Assembly: GCF_024586455.1 (NCBI RefSeq)
Contig: NC_065921.1
Coordinates: 74,419,865 to 74,483,864 of the forward strand
Length of the DNA stretch: 64,000 bases
DNA from: Bactrocera neohumeralis
Lineage: Eukaryota > Arthropoda > Insecta > Diptera > Tephritidae
Reading direction: 5' to 3'
Part shown: in pieces, positions 46,650 to 57,654 of the stretch
Numbering within the stretch: the first letter of the stretch is position 1
Layout: every line of letters begins with the position of its first letter
Program-made: the position numbers and the translations under genes
Notes under the pieces: model-generated
What the model was told of the DNA's origin: nothing
What the model saw: the letters and a program-made list of their open reading frames with translations, nothing else
The model's database searches: none

Positions 46650-48400
46650 TGAAGTTTTTGATTTTAAATTTAAAAAAACCATAGCATAGTGTAAAATTTC
46701 CCAAAAAAAATTTTTAAGTGGTTTTTTGGCACAAAATTTCCCAAAAAATTTATTTGCGGGAATTATTTGTCAATTCAGAATTTTTTATATTAAAAAGTTT
46801 TGAAAAGTAAAAGAATAAATAAATGATATGTGGGCGTATAAATAATTTGAATCACAAATAAAAAAATAATTCATAAAGACAAATACCCTTTTTGAATCAA
46901 GATTATAAATTATATAGTTTTTAGTTAAACACTTAACCTGCGGCTTTTAAATATTAGGAATATTTAAATTGACTAAAAAATACACTGAAGAAAATTACCC
47001 TGAAGTAAATTTTTTGGGATTATATGCTATGTTGTCAAAATTTTCAATTGATAAAATATCCCTTGATGTAAATTTTCTAGGGAAATTTTATGTTACGTTA
47101 TGGAATTTTTTAATTGAAAAAAAATCTATTGAAAAAAATAACTTCGAAATAAGTTTTTAAAAGATATTATGTCATAGAATTATTGATTTGTCAGAAAACA
47201 TTTAAGGTTTGTTTGGAAATTTTTTGCTATGTGATGGTTATTTTTAATGACAAAATATCCCTTGAGGTAATTTTTTTGGGAAATTTTCATAATTTAAAAT
47301 TTTTGAATTGACCCAAAGGTATATTGCTTAAGAATTTTTTAAATGACAAAAATCTTCTGAAATAAATTTTTTGGGGAAATTTTATACTATGTTAAGAAAT
47401 TTTTGCAATTGGCCAAATATCCTTAGAAATACATTTTTTTCGAACTTTAATGTTATATTTAGGTATTTTTTATTTCACAAAATATTGCTGAAGAATATTT
47501 TTATAGGAGATTTTATACTATATTAAGGAGTTTTTCAATGACAATATATCCCTTGGGGTAAATTTTATTAGAAATTGTATGCTATGTTATAGAATTCCTC
47601 AAGTGACAATATATTCTTTGAGGTAAATTTTTTTGGGAAATTCATGTTATGAAATTTTTGAATTGACCCAAAGGCATATTATTTAAGGAGATTTTTTAAT
47701 TGAAAAAAATTCTTTGAGATATTTTATGCTATGTATCAAATATGATTTGAAATAATTTTTTTAAGGAAGTTTCATGCTATCTTATGAAATTTTTTATTTG
47801 ACAAATACACCTATGAAGAATATTTTTTTGGAAAATTGCATGCAATGTTAAGGAGCTTTTCAATGCCAATATATTACTTGAGTTAAATTTTTGTGGGAAA
47901 TTTTATGTTATGGAATTTTTGACAAAATATCTACAAAGGCATATTTTTAAAGGAAATTTTTTAAGCCCCTGAGGTAGATTTTTTGGAAAATTTTCCCGGA
48001 AAATATTATAATGTGTTAACGATTTTTTTTAGTAACAATACCATATATTTCTTGAGATAAATTCTTTTGGGGGTATTTTATGTTTGGAATATTTGAATTA
48101 ACAAAATATCCCCCAAAAGTACGGTTTTAAGGGATTTTTTTTTTAAATTCTCTGGGGTAGATTTTTTTGGGTAATTTTTTGGTATGGTATGAATTTTTTT
48201 CAATTGACAAAATTTCCCTTGAAGGAAATTCTTAAGGGATTTTGTAAGCTAGGTTATGGAATTTCTCAAAATATCAATTGAGGTAAAATTTTTTAAATGA
48301 CAAAATAACACTTGAGGTAAATTTTTTGGGAAATTTTATATTACGCAATTTTTGAAATAAGCAAATATCCCCAAAGGTACATATGTATATTTTCCACTAA
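46650..48400. repeat. AT-rich minisatellite, about 65-95-bp diverged units
   Basis: The phrases ATATCCCTTGAGGTAAATTT and TTGGGAAATTTTATG...ATGTTATGGAATTTTT recur about twenty times with spacings of roughly 65-95 bp. Units differ at many positions, so the array is old. A 63-codon plus-strand frame (46969-47160) lies inside it and simply reads the repeat. If the upstream hoepel exon at 48.5 kb is real, the whole array is intronic. Confidence 0.8.
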
Positions 48401-48523
48401 TATTTTTTCTAGTATTTAGCTCATTTTAATGCATAAATCCGATATTATTTTATTTGTAGCTCACCCTAATATGCACACATGCACTCTTTTATTTTTACAT
48501 TTTTATCAAATTATATTCCTTAC

Positions 48524-48660
48524 TTCAAATTGCAACACTTCAAGCGCTTGTGATGACACTCTCTGCACCCAACACCTCAAAATAAACTTTGACACTTGTG
48601 CGCGCGAAAACACTAAGCGCCAACACGTGTGAATTTTCGTTTCAGTTCACTTGGATCTAC
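48524..48660 (-). other. Candidate non-coding first exon of hoepel (end defined by donor)
   Basis: On the minus strand, a patch of higher complexity (CGTGTTGGCGCTTAGTGTTT, TTTCGCGCGCACAAGTGTC) leads to TTTGAA followed by GTAAGG, a strong 5' splice-site match at 48523. This style fits fly 5' untranslated exons. Joining it to the acceptor ending at 45654 would give an intron of about 2.87 kb. The transcription start and left boundary (48660) are guesses. No transcript evidence is available. Confidence 0.3.
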
Positions 48661-49565
48661 TCCACCCCGCCGCCAAACACCTTTCCTTGGTCACTGTGGC
48701 GAGCCAAACAGAAGCTGCAGCCGCCACAAATGCTGCCAACCCAAATGGGATATAACTTGAACACCTCAGCTTACACGTGCACTCACACACAAGCACACAC
48801 ATACTAGTACACTTGAATACGCAAACAGCACTTCCGTGAACGCGTCAATTTGCATGCAATCCGAGTGGAGGTATATGTTTGGCTCGGTGTGTGTGTGTGT
48901 GTGTGGGCATGTGCCGAAACTCATCTCAGCCAGACTCGCACATTTATCACATTTTTGGGCGCTTTTTTCGACACCCTCTCATATTACTGAGGCACTCTCA
49001 GTAAATAAAGTGCTAAGCGCTTCGCTTGAAAAGTGTTTCACAAAGACGGAAGTGGTTGTGTGTTCTCTTCGTTCCTTATGCAAAAATTTGGATACACATC
49101 TACATACATATATATTGCGCTTTTATAGAGTCATAAAGCATGGTTTGAGGAACGCTATCAGCATTTTTGTGTATCCGTGGTATTATCAGGCATGTGTCTA
49201 TTTATATAGATCTGTAGGTGTCTTCAATTTTGATTTTTAATATTGAAGAGAAAGATATTTCCTGGAAACTACGTGCGTTGGTAGAACACTGTCACCAGTA
49301 AACCATGTGACACGGGTGGTAAGAAAGAACAAGAGAAAGAGGGAGGCAGATTGCCCCTCAATCAGCAGCTGGTTTGACTGGTGGCCTAGACGACCCTGGC
49401 AATTGTTGGCCTAAGCGGTATCTAAGGAACCTTTAGGAGGGAAGAACTCCGGAGAAAGCATACGAAGTTGTCTTGAGACAGGATGAGGGGCAGCAGTTCT
49501 AATGCTTTTTCTGCCACTGAGAGATCGTAAGGTGTTAACACCGCGTTCGTTGCTAAACAGACGAT
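48661..49565. other. Spacer upstream of hoepel, possible promoter region
   Basis: Complex sequence up to about 49250, with a GT microsatellite at 48885-48905. A 134-codon plus-strand frame (48836-49240) reads partly through the GT run (CVCVCG) and has no domain; it is not called a gene. Beyond 49250 the sequence looks like transposon debris but is not assignable. Confidence 0.35.
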
Positions 49566-50055
49566 TGCGAGACTTCATCTAGTCACAACCCCGACCAAAA
49601 TGAGATGTAGCGGCTTAAGATGAGCTACATTCCGGTGCCCGGAAAGAGTCCATTGTTGAGAATAACCTGACAAAAATCTACAAGCTCTTACTGAAAGCTT
49701 GACCACTGAGCTAATGTGAGCTAAGTGAAATAGTAAACATCTCAATGTTGCATATGCTAACTCTCGGGTACAAGCGCAACCGCGAGTCCACAGTATGTGA
49801 CGCTGTCTGACCGCAAACCGATTGAGTTTCGGCAAATTGTCGTGACAGTTGAACAAGCATGGATCCAGTAGTACACACTAGGGACCAAGGAATAGTGAAA
49901 GTAATGAATTTCACTCGGTGAACAGGCGTAACATGTTCTCTTCTTGGAAATGGTGGTCTGATACTCATATGATTCGCCAAAGATAAGACTGCCGAGAAGA
50001 AAAATGTAAAAAAGGTGCCTGGATGTTTTCACATACTACTTACTTATATTCAACA
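49566..50055. other. Unassigned sequence next to a LINE fragment
   Basis: Overlapping minus-strand frames of 89-93 codons occur, none with a recognisable domain. Adjacency to the LINE fragment at 50060 suggests they are its 3' extension, but no motif confirms this. Confidence 0.3.
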
Positions 50056-50059
50056 AGAT

Positions 50060-50780
50060 TTTTTAGCCTTACCACATGAATGCCTATTGGACTATGTCCA
50101 GTAAGAACACCTACGATTGCGACAAAATGAACTTTGCTAAGAGAAAGTAGATCATCTGCGTTTTGCTCTAGTCTAAACGGATCTTGCAGTCGCACAGAAG
50201 CGGATCGTTCATTAGCCCATTGCGATAACGAAAGATTCCAATGGAGACCGTACTCGGAGCCACAGCGTTATGAGTGGGATAAGGGTACCACCTCTGTCTC
50301 GCTTGAATCTGAAGATGGAGTAGATTAATAATATTTCTAATGAGGACAGACACTCCTCGACTAGCTTTGTGCGCACAGTTTACAGGGTCAGCGCTAATAT
50401 TGCCGCTCTGCTGTCAGAGTCAATTTTCACCTCCCAGAAAAGGGGCTGCACAAAGGAACGTCTATTTCCAGCTGAGTAGTATTTTCCAAGACAGTGCCAG
50501 AATATCTGCCTGAAAAACACTACAGTGGTCCGGTAGCCTAAAGCTAAGTTTGAAAGTGAGCTCCAACCCATCTGTGAAAATGGTCACTGTAACTTTTAGA
50601 GCGATTTCTCCCCATCCACTTATTGTGAGCAGAGTAGTAGTCTCTACGATGTAGTGATTCAAGTTTTCAGAAATGCAGAAAGAGACAACTTTGGCGTGTC
50701 CTTGTTTGGACCCCTTCATATACCTAGCTACCCAGAGCCTTAGAGCCTTAGAGCCCACTTCGCAGCCACACCTGCTTGCA
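50060..50780 (-). pseudogene. LINE RNase H fragment
   Basis: The minus strand reads a TDGLELTFKLSFRLPDHC segment and VFQADILAL, then in a second frame VKIDSDSRAAILALTL (50380-50430), which holds the RNase H DSDSRAA motif. Farther down, degenerate sequence aligns with the LLAL(S/R)KANLAAIVGVLTGH block of the 63.4-63.75 kb copy. The domain would remove RNA from the RNA-DNA hybrid. Two frame changes make the copy non-functional. Confidence 0.75.
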
Positions 50781-51925
50781 ATGCCCACGGGTGCTAAGTG
50801 TAAGTACTATTTATTGTTGGCGTATTAAACAGTGCTCACCGGAGTTGCCAATGAGAGCCGCTTTTTGGACACGATCAAGCTTTTTAGCATCAGACGCATA
50901 CACCATAGAACATTATTTGTTTGACTACAGTTTCGTAGAGTCAAACCACAATTATATGCCAAATTAAGCCAGAAATTCATATATCAAGTGCCGCTTTTGA
51001 ATTTTTATACTTCACTTATAAATAATATTTCTCTTTAATTACTTAATCTGCATACAATTATTAGTATTTCTTCGAATTCTTTTCCTTCACTTTATTTTAT
51101 ATAATTTTTTTTTTTGCTTTGTTTTTGCGAGCCATTAATGCATGCGCAGTTAACTCTCTGGAATGCTCATTACTCACCGAAACCATTCATTATTTTGACA
51201 ACAACTTGAAAGCAATAAAGGCAGAGATCCCACATTTTGCGCTATAAATAAAACAAAATAAATAAAAAATGCCAGAAAATGCGCCACAAAGCAAAATAAA
51301 TATTAAAGCTGATAGGAGGTAATTGTGCTCGATTGTATCTTATTTATTGGGAATTTGTTTTTGGGTTAATCTGTCATGGTCGCGCATAAATTTGCGCTTA
51401 TACTCATATAATCTGACACACATACATGCACACAGACCGTTGGGGATAAATCAAGATATGCATGTAGATATGCGAAAATTCATATTTTAATATTTTCGGT
51501 ATTTTTGGGCAGTGCTTTGAACTGTGCTAAACATAATTCAGGCATATGTAGCGGCATCAAGGACTTTTCTTGCCGTAAGGAAAGCGACAGCCAAGCAGAC
51601 CAGCGGCCAAGCGCCGAATCAGCAGTAGAAAGTGAATTTGAAAATATTGAAAATTTGAAATTTGCTGCATCAATGCGCTGTCACGCAGTTGCAATTATTG
51701 CCAAAAAAGCGCACACATGCCAACATACCTAGACATACATATGCGGGTTTTGCGATTTGCCAAAGGCATATTTTTATAGAAAGCACATATCGTGTTCGAA
51801 AAGCTAAATGCAGTTTTCGAGATATATACCAACAATTTTTTTATTTTTTATTATTGCTAAGAAGCTGCTCATATGTCGGAATTGAGGATATTGCACCACT
51901 ATAGCGCAAGGTTGCCTTACAAACT
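50781..51925. other. Spacer, no supported gene
   Basis: Short plus-strand frames of 63-80 codons (for example 51505-51732 and 51662-51904) lack recognisable features. AT-rich sequence between 50980 and 51350 is ordinary spacer. Confidence 0.4.
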
Positions 51926-51929
51926 AACC

Positions 51930-52395
51930 GTTCCAACTCAAATCCTTGTATGACAAACTTTTTTATTTGAAAAGATATCTTCACAAAATTTGGTATGGAC
52001 TATTTTACAAGCCAACGCTACAATTTGCGAAGAAATTGTTCAGATTGGATCGCTATAGCATATAGCTGCCATACAAACTGTTCGATCAAACGCAAGCTTT
52101 TGTATGGAAAACTTTTTTATGTAACAAGCTAACTTCATGAAATTTGGTGGAGCTCATTATCAAAATCTTTGCTATAATTTTCATAGATATTGTTCAGATC
52201 GGACAACTATAGCGTATAGCTGTCATACAAACAGACTGTTCGAACTCAAGTCCTTGTATGGAAAACTTTCTTATTTGACAAGATAACTTCACAAAATTTA
52301 GTATGGAGTATTTTTAAAGCCAACGCTACAATTTTCGAAGCAATTGTTCAGATCGGTGCACTATAGCATATAGCTGCCATACAAAATTATCCATC
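51930..52395 (+). repeat. 154-bp tandem repeat derived from the Helentron-type core
   Basis: TGTTCAGATC-like anchors occur at 52037, 52191 and 52345, exactly 154 bp apart. Each unit contains CTATAGC(A/G)TATAGCTG(C/T)CATAC and a TTTGTATGGAAAACTTT-like block. About three units are present. The unit is the same core that appears once or twice in dispersed copies elsewhere in the window, in the copy-A orientation. Confidence 0.85.
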
Positions 52396-53424
52396 AAAAT
52401 CCAGATAAAAGTTTGTTTATATGCTTCTTTACTTAAGAAACGCAGCTATGAAGTGCCTTATAATTATAAAAATATATAAATATTTTTTTAAGAATTTTTT
52501 TTTAAGAAAAAATATATTTTCTTAAAATCAAACATTATAGTTTAACAAATTAAAGTATTAAGACTCCAACAAGTTGTTTTCGCAACTTATAGCGCCAGTT
52601 CAACTCAGCGAAATTTAAAAATATTTACACACTGTTTATATACATATACCAACCCTGCAACAGTCACTTACAACAGGAATTTTTTAAAAAGTAAAAGAGA
52701 AAATAAAATCAACAAATCGAAAATTTCTACTATTGATTGCCGCATCTTTCACATTTTATTAGTCAATTTGCCATTTATGTCAATTAAATTCTGCACTGAT
52801 GCGTTAATTACGTGCTTTCGACATTAATTGCTGTAATGATATCATCTAATAAACATTTAACAATTTCTAAGCATATCAATTCATGCATTAAATTAATTTC
52901 ATTAGATTACTCATACGCCATGTACCGCCTGCGAATCACTAATATGCGAGTATGCAAATGAAATGTAATAAATTCTCGTTAAGATGCCAACTCAATTGTG
53001 ATTTGTGAAGCAAGGCAGCTTGTATTATATGCACACACACACACACGCACACACACACACACATTTTTCTACAGCAGCACAACAATAATTTGTTTATCTA
53101 GGCTTAACTTCTTTGATAAAATTGTCTTGTTGATAAAATGAAAAGGAAAAGTTATGAAATTACTCAAGTGCATAAATTTAAGCAAATGAAATTTATTACG
53201 TTAAAATTATACATGTTAAATATAGATATAACGTATTTTCACGTCATTGATTAAAAGTGCTAGTTATGCTAAACTCTCATCTGGATTTCTTTCTAGCGAA
53301 TTGGGATACTGCGAGTGAAGTACAAAGCGAGAGTTTCCATTAGGGCACTCCTAAACGCTGTTTAGTAGATTTCAATGAAATTTATAAAGCTTTTTGAAAA
53401 CATGAAAAACTAATAGGTTATGTT
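52396..53424. other. AT-rich spacer with a CA microsatellite
   Basis: No gene is supported. A (CA)n run with one interruption lies at 53031-53063. Confidence 0.5.
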
Positions 53425-55080
53425 AGGTTAGAAGGCTGATCTAGAGAGGCTTCACATGGACTGCTTTATATAGCCTTTTGTGAAGCCATAGAAAAATAAC
53501 TCCTGTGTTCGAACTTAAAAATTAGCTAAACGCTTGGTAGCCAATACAAACTTCCACACGCGTTTAATTTCCATTTCCGCCAGCTCGGTGGGATGCCTGA
53601 AGGTATGCGCTCCAAGTGTTTAAGTCTTGACCTCCCAAACGCGGAACAGTTAAGAAGGAAGTGTTGAGTTGTTTCCAGCTCATCTTCTTCAGACAGCTTC
53701 TGCAACTCCCGCGAAGCCCAGAAATCTAGTAGTAGAGCATAAGAAGATACGGGAACATCGACCCGCTCCTATTTCACTGATATCGGTTCTAGGGGGCCTT
53801 TCCTTGTTGGCTCATCTTTTTAGAATTTCGTGCGATGACATTGTGACCTGGCACTCATACTAGTCTTATCATAAAGACATTCGATGCTATAGATAGCGGG
53901 GTTAAGCACTCCTTCACTAACCCTGAACGTACTGTTAATGAGTACAAGGCTAGTATCGTCGCCTTGCTATCTGACTATATGGTCACTTCTCTGAAGGAGG
54001 CTGCACTCCAGACTCTATAATCCAAGTGATCCGATATGGAGTCAAAGCGTGTGAGGATTTCCGTGTGTTCAGACACGTGTCTTTTAGGAACCTGAGTCTC
54101 ATAGTAACTTTCGCAGCTATACACCTTCCGACGATGTGTACGGGCACTATGTGCAAGATGACGTTTAGTGCCATAGTTAGAGTGGATCTTCGTAAACCAC
54201 ACATGCAGATGAGCGCCACCGGTTGAACGCTCTCAAGATTCTTTGTAGAAGTGATATTTTCTGTAGACCTTATCCGGCGGATACAGACTGATGTCTCTTG
54301 TACCTTCTAGTAAATAAAACCATCTCTGTGTTATTTGGGTTGATGTCGAAAGCACTTCTGACTGCCCAATTTGTTACAACGCTGAGATACCCTTGCATCA
54401 ACTCGTACACGGTTCTCAGGAACTTGCCTTTGACCATAAGTGCTACATCGTTTGCATAGCCAATAAGTGACTCTCAAGTTTTTTAAGCAGAAAATCCATA
54501 GAAGAGGAGAGAGAACTCTGTCGGGTTCCTCTACTTACATTTCGTTGAGCAAGTGCGTTGCCCGATTCCGTTTAAAAGACTCTGTCGTACAGAAGACAGA
54601 AAATAAGGCGTTTAATGTTTGATTCAACCCCAAGATCGTCCAGACCAGTTACGAATGCTTCTAGTTTTTGAAAGCTCCTTCAATATTTTTTTCCTAATGC
54701 CTTCCTCAAGCCGTGACACGATAGTATGCATGGCAGTATTCACTGATCTGCCTTTACAATAAGCATGTTGCGCTTTTGATAAATGGTCTCTCGGAATGCG
54801 CCTCCTTATGTACCAGTCCATCAGTATCTACAGAGTTTTTAGTAAGAAGGAGGAGAAGCTGTTGGACACGAAGTGCTTGGCCGTAATGTGGGAACCCCTA
54901 CAAGCCTTTGGGATGAATGTTACTCTGACTCGTCTCAAGGCCCCCTGAATGTAGTCCAATCTTATGATGTTCGTATGGATAGGTGCCTTAACAGTGTTGC
55001 TCGGGAAGTAAACATCAAATAGCATCCAAAACGTGTCTACACTGCTTAGAGCCCACTTCACATTTGCGTCCTTAAGATAA
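53425..55080 (-). pseudogene. R1/I-like LINE fragment, same family as 38985-40270
   Basis: Minus-strand order from 55061: ARRVRVTFIPKACRGSHITA-like N-terminal RT sequence ending FSSFLLKTL, then DWYIRRRIPRDHLSKAQHAY and CKGRSVNTAMHTIVSRLEEG (54624-54830), IGYANDVALMVKGKFLRTVY, and VTNWAVRSAFDINPNNTEMV. Farther on, TMALNVILHIV (near 54170) matches the corresponding part of the 39.7-kb copy. The catalytic YADD reads YAND (GAC to AAC, 54447-54458), so RT activity is lost; frameshifts also occur. The 53425-53960 portion is 3' sequence shared with 57240-57640. Confidence 0.85.
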
Positions 55081-55129
55081 CCTTGAAACTAGTAACTGAT
55101 CGAAGAATTTTATCTAAATTTTTTGTAAA

Positions 55130-55700
55130 CAAATATCTGTTGGTTTTTTCCCCGAAAATCTGGAAAAAGTTTTAAATGTGGACCTGCGTCTTCTTTATAC
55201 TATTGTTTTTTTCTGAATGAAATGGCAACTGTTGAATATCTTCAGGTTGCCCTTCGACGCTGATCATATTTGGCTCGAAAACGTCGGATCTTCTTGGAAC
55301 TTTTCAAAACCACACGTACATATGCTTCCATTCATTTTCATTTTAAGATCTCGACCAGTCGTTCCATACGTCAGTCCGAGGTGCTACGAATAGCGCCGAA
55401 TCGACTTACCGCGGTCTCCTTGAAGACTCTCAGCTACGGCTGCTGTATTTACTTCACTGCGTCCTAGACGTGGTGTATTCGGTCGAATATTATACAATAA
55501 TGAATACTCATTCGCAAGATGGGAGATGGTGTTGCTAATGGTACGCGCAGTAGGCCGATTAAATTCATCATAGTAGGATGAAACCCATCGAAATCGAAGG
55601 ATACAATAACACACATTAAGGAAAAATAATATGCGGGCGATCTGGGGTTAGGAAAAGTAATGAGAGGGACGTGGCTGAGTATTTAAGATTGGTGTTTAAG
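55130..55700 (-). pseudogene. Tc1/mariner-superfamily transposase relic (copy 4), N-terminal part
   Basis: A 76-codon minus-strand frame (55384-55614) contains FNRPTARTISNTISHL and EYSLLYNIRPNTPRLGRSEV, the helix-turn-helix region of the family. It continues with AAVAESLQGDRGKSIRRYS. Downstream in another frame, EKFQEDPTFSSQI leads up to where FSDEAHF should be, but that catalytic segment is missing. It is a 5' fragment of a dead copy. Confidence 0.7.
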
Positions 55701-57025
55701 TTTGGTTTACCTTGATTTCCAGCAAAACTACCAGTTTTACAGAAAAAAGTTATAACGCAATGTTGTAGGTAATGAAAAAATCTATAACTTTCATAAAGAC
55801 TTTTTTCACATAACCTAAAAATTTATACTATAAGTTCACGTAAACCAGTTTTTAAGTTTTTATCTTTAAAATATTCTTTTTTTACGAAATATTGTGGAAA
55901 CATACATAGATACTTATATAGTATGTGCCAAGGGATTTCAACATTGATAAGATTTACTCATATTAAAGAAAAAAAAAAACAATTACTTTCGACTTGATTG
56001 ACTTTTATTGAAAACTAAGTTTTTTTTTTATATTAGGTCATTGTAATAAGAAAAATTAATTTTAATGTTTTATTTTTCATTTCCAATGACTCTCAACCTC
56101 TTAAGAGTCTTTCTTTTCTTTTTTTCATTTTCAAAGGCTTCTGCCTTTGCCATTATGATAAATATGTTTGACAGTTTTAAATAATTAAATAACGAGCTAG
56201 ACAGCTTATTTATACTTCGCTTTACACATACAAACATGCCTAACTGAAAATATTTTAGCAAAAAGCGCCGTTGTACTTTTAATCTTCAAATTAGCTGTGT
56301 TGCCACTTTTCGCCTCACGCTTATTTTCATTTGTTGCTGTTACTGTTATTTTGCAACATTTGTCTTACACAAATAAATTGTCGGTCACAGGCAGCTTAGG
56401 CTTTCGCTCAAGTATTTATTACTTAGCAAAGTAGCAAACAATAATTCGCATGTCTTGCTGTCAGGCAGTTAGCCAGTCAGTGACCGCTTGCTTTTCGAAA
56501 TCAAAACAACAAATACCAAAGCAAGTGGATATGTTCAATCAAAACAAACAAATCACTTTCGGCTAATGACTAAATGCAGATACAAATATATGTATTTACG
56601 TATATTTTCTTTAATGTTTTTTTTTTATATTATTGTTTGGAAAATAATTTTCTTTTATTTCTTTTAGCACTCAAATTTTCTCCGCCCAGAGTTATTCGTT
56701 TGAACTTAGGTTAGTGCTCTTGATGAAAATGTAGCAAATGTGGCATATTTCGAAAAACTATTTATGTTTCGCTCTCTAAAAATGCTTGGAAATTTTTTGC
56801 GGCTAGAAGCTAGTGATATCTAGTATCCATAGTTTAGTGCTTTATACACGATCATACACGTGCTGCGGCCGTGCTCCACGCAGTGAATTATTTTTGGCTT
56901 CTGCTGCGTTGACACTACTGAGAGGCGAAAAGACAGCTGCAACAGTGTAAAACTTATGTCGTTTTTCATTTATTCAGGAGACTTTTTTGTGTTCATTAAA
57001 CATGATTTTATGTTTGAAATTCATT
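55701..57025. other. Spacer, no firm gene
   Basis: AT-rich spacer. On the minus strand at about 56155-56070 an ATG frame of 27 codons (MAKAEAFENEKKKRKTLKRL...) ends directly in AAATAAAAC, which contains AATAAA. It has no domain and is probably chance. The 56850-56960 part is G/C-richer but unassigned. Confidence 0.4.
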
Positions 57026-57027
57026 TG

Positions 57028-57140
57028 GACAAACAAAGAAGTTGATTTGGTTGCACCGAAGCAAGAATACCCTACACAAATAAAAATGTTTATATACAAG
57101 ATGGGTCGGTTTGTATGGCAGCAATATGTATAGAGTTCCA
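57028..57140 (-). mobile_element. Helentron-type 3'-end fragment
   Basis: GAAGTTGATTTGGTTGCACCGAAG followed by AATACCCTACACA reproduces the terminal hairpin and subterminal motif of the element at 30578. TTTGTATGGCAGCAATATGT follows as the start of the core. The rest is missing. Confidence 0.6.
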
Positions 57141-57239
57141 TTGTCAATAATATGTACCCAGATTTTACCTTTGCGTTCAGAATGTTTACATACACGGAAC
57201 GTCATCCTATAGAATGTAATGAACCCTAAGTAAGTATAA

Positions 57240-57640
57240 TGTGTTGAAAAGAAGTCAAGAAGTTACTTAAACTTGATCCAGAGATTGTATCTGGACTAAT
57301 ATATAAAGTCATTTGTGAAGCCATAAAAATAGAACTCCTGTAGTCGATCTTATAAGACAGAAAAGCACTTAGCGGTCAATACATATTTGCACAGGTACTA
57401 AAGTTCGGACCCGTTCCCATTCTACTGATAGCGGTACTAGGGTACCTTTCCTTGCCTTACGGCTACCTGAAGTAGGCTACGCTCCGGAGCAGTAAAAAAC
57501 TATACCAGGCGTTTAAACAGTGCACTTACGAAGCAACTTTGCCTAACATGTCCGCTGACTACTCCTGGTAAATATTTTCACCAGAGAGCAGCAGCGCTCC
57601 AAGCGAGTTGAAATATTGCGAACTGAAGACAGCTAATTAA
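57240..57640 (-). mobile_element. LINE 3'-region fragment, sister of 53425-53960
   Basis: Blocks such as GTGAAGCCATA(A/G)AAA, AACTCCTGT, and TTCTACTGATAGCGGTACTAGGG with CCTTTCCTTG occur in the same order as in 53460-53810. No coding motif survives. Confidence 0.6.
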
Positions 57641-57654
57641 CTTCTACTAAAGGG

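Noticed and set aside
48836..49240. 134-codon plus-strand frame upstream of hoepel
   Set aside because: It passes through a GT microsatellite (CVCVCG), lacks any domain and probably lies in the promoter region.
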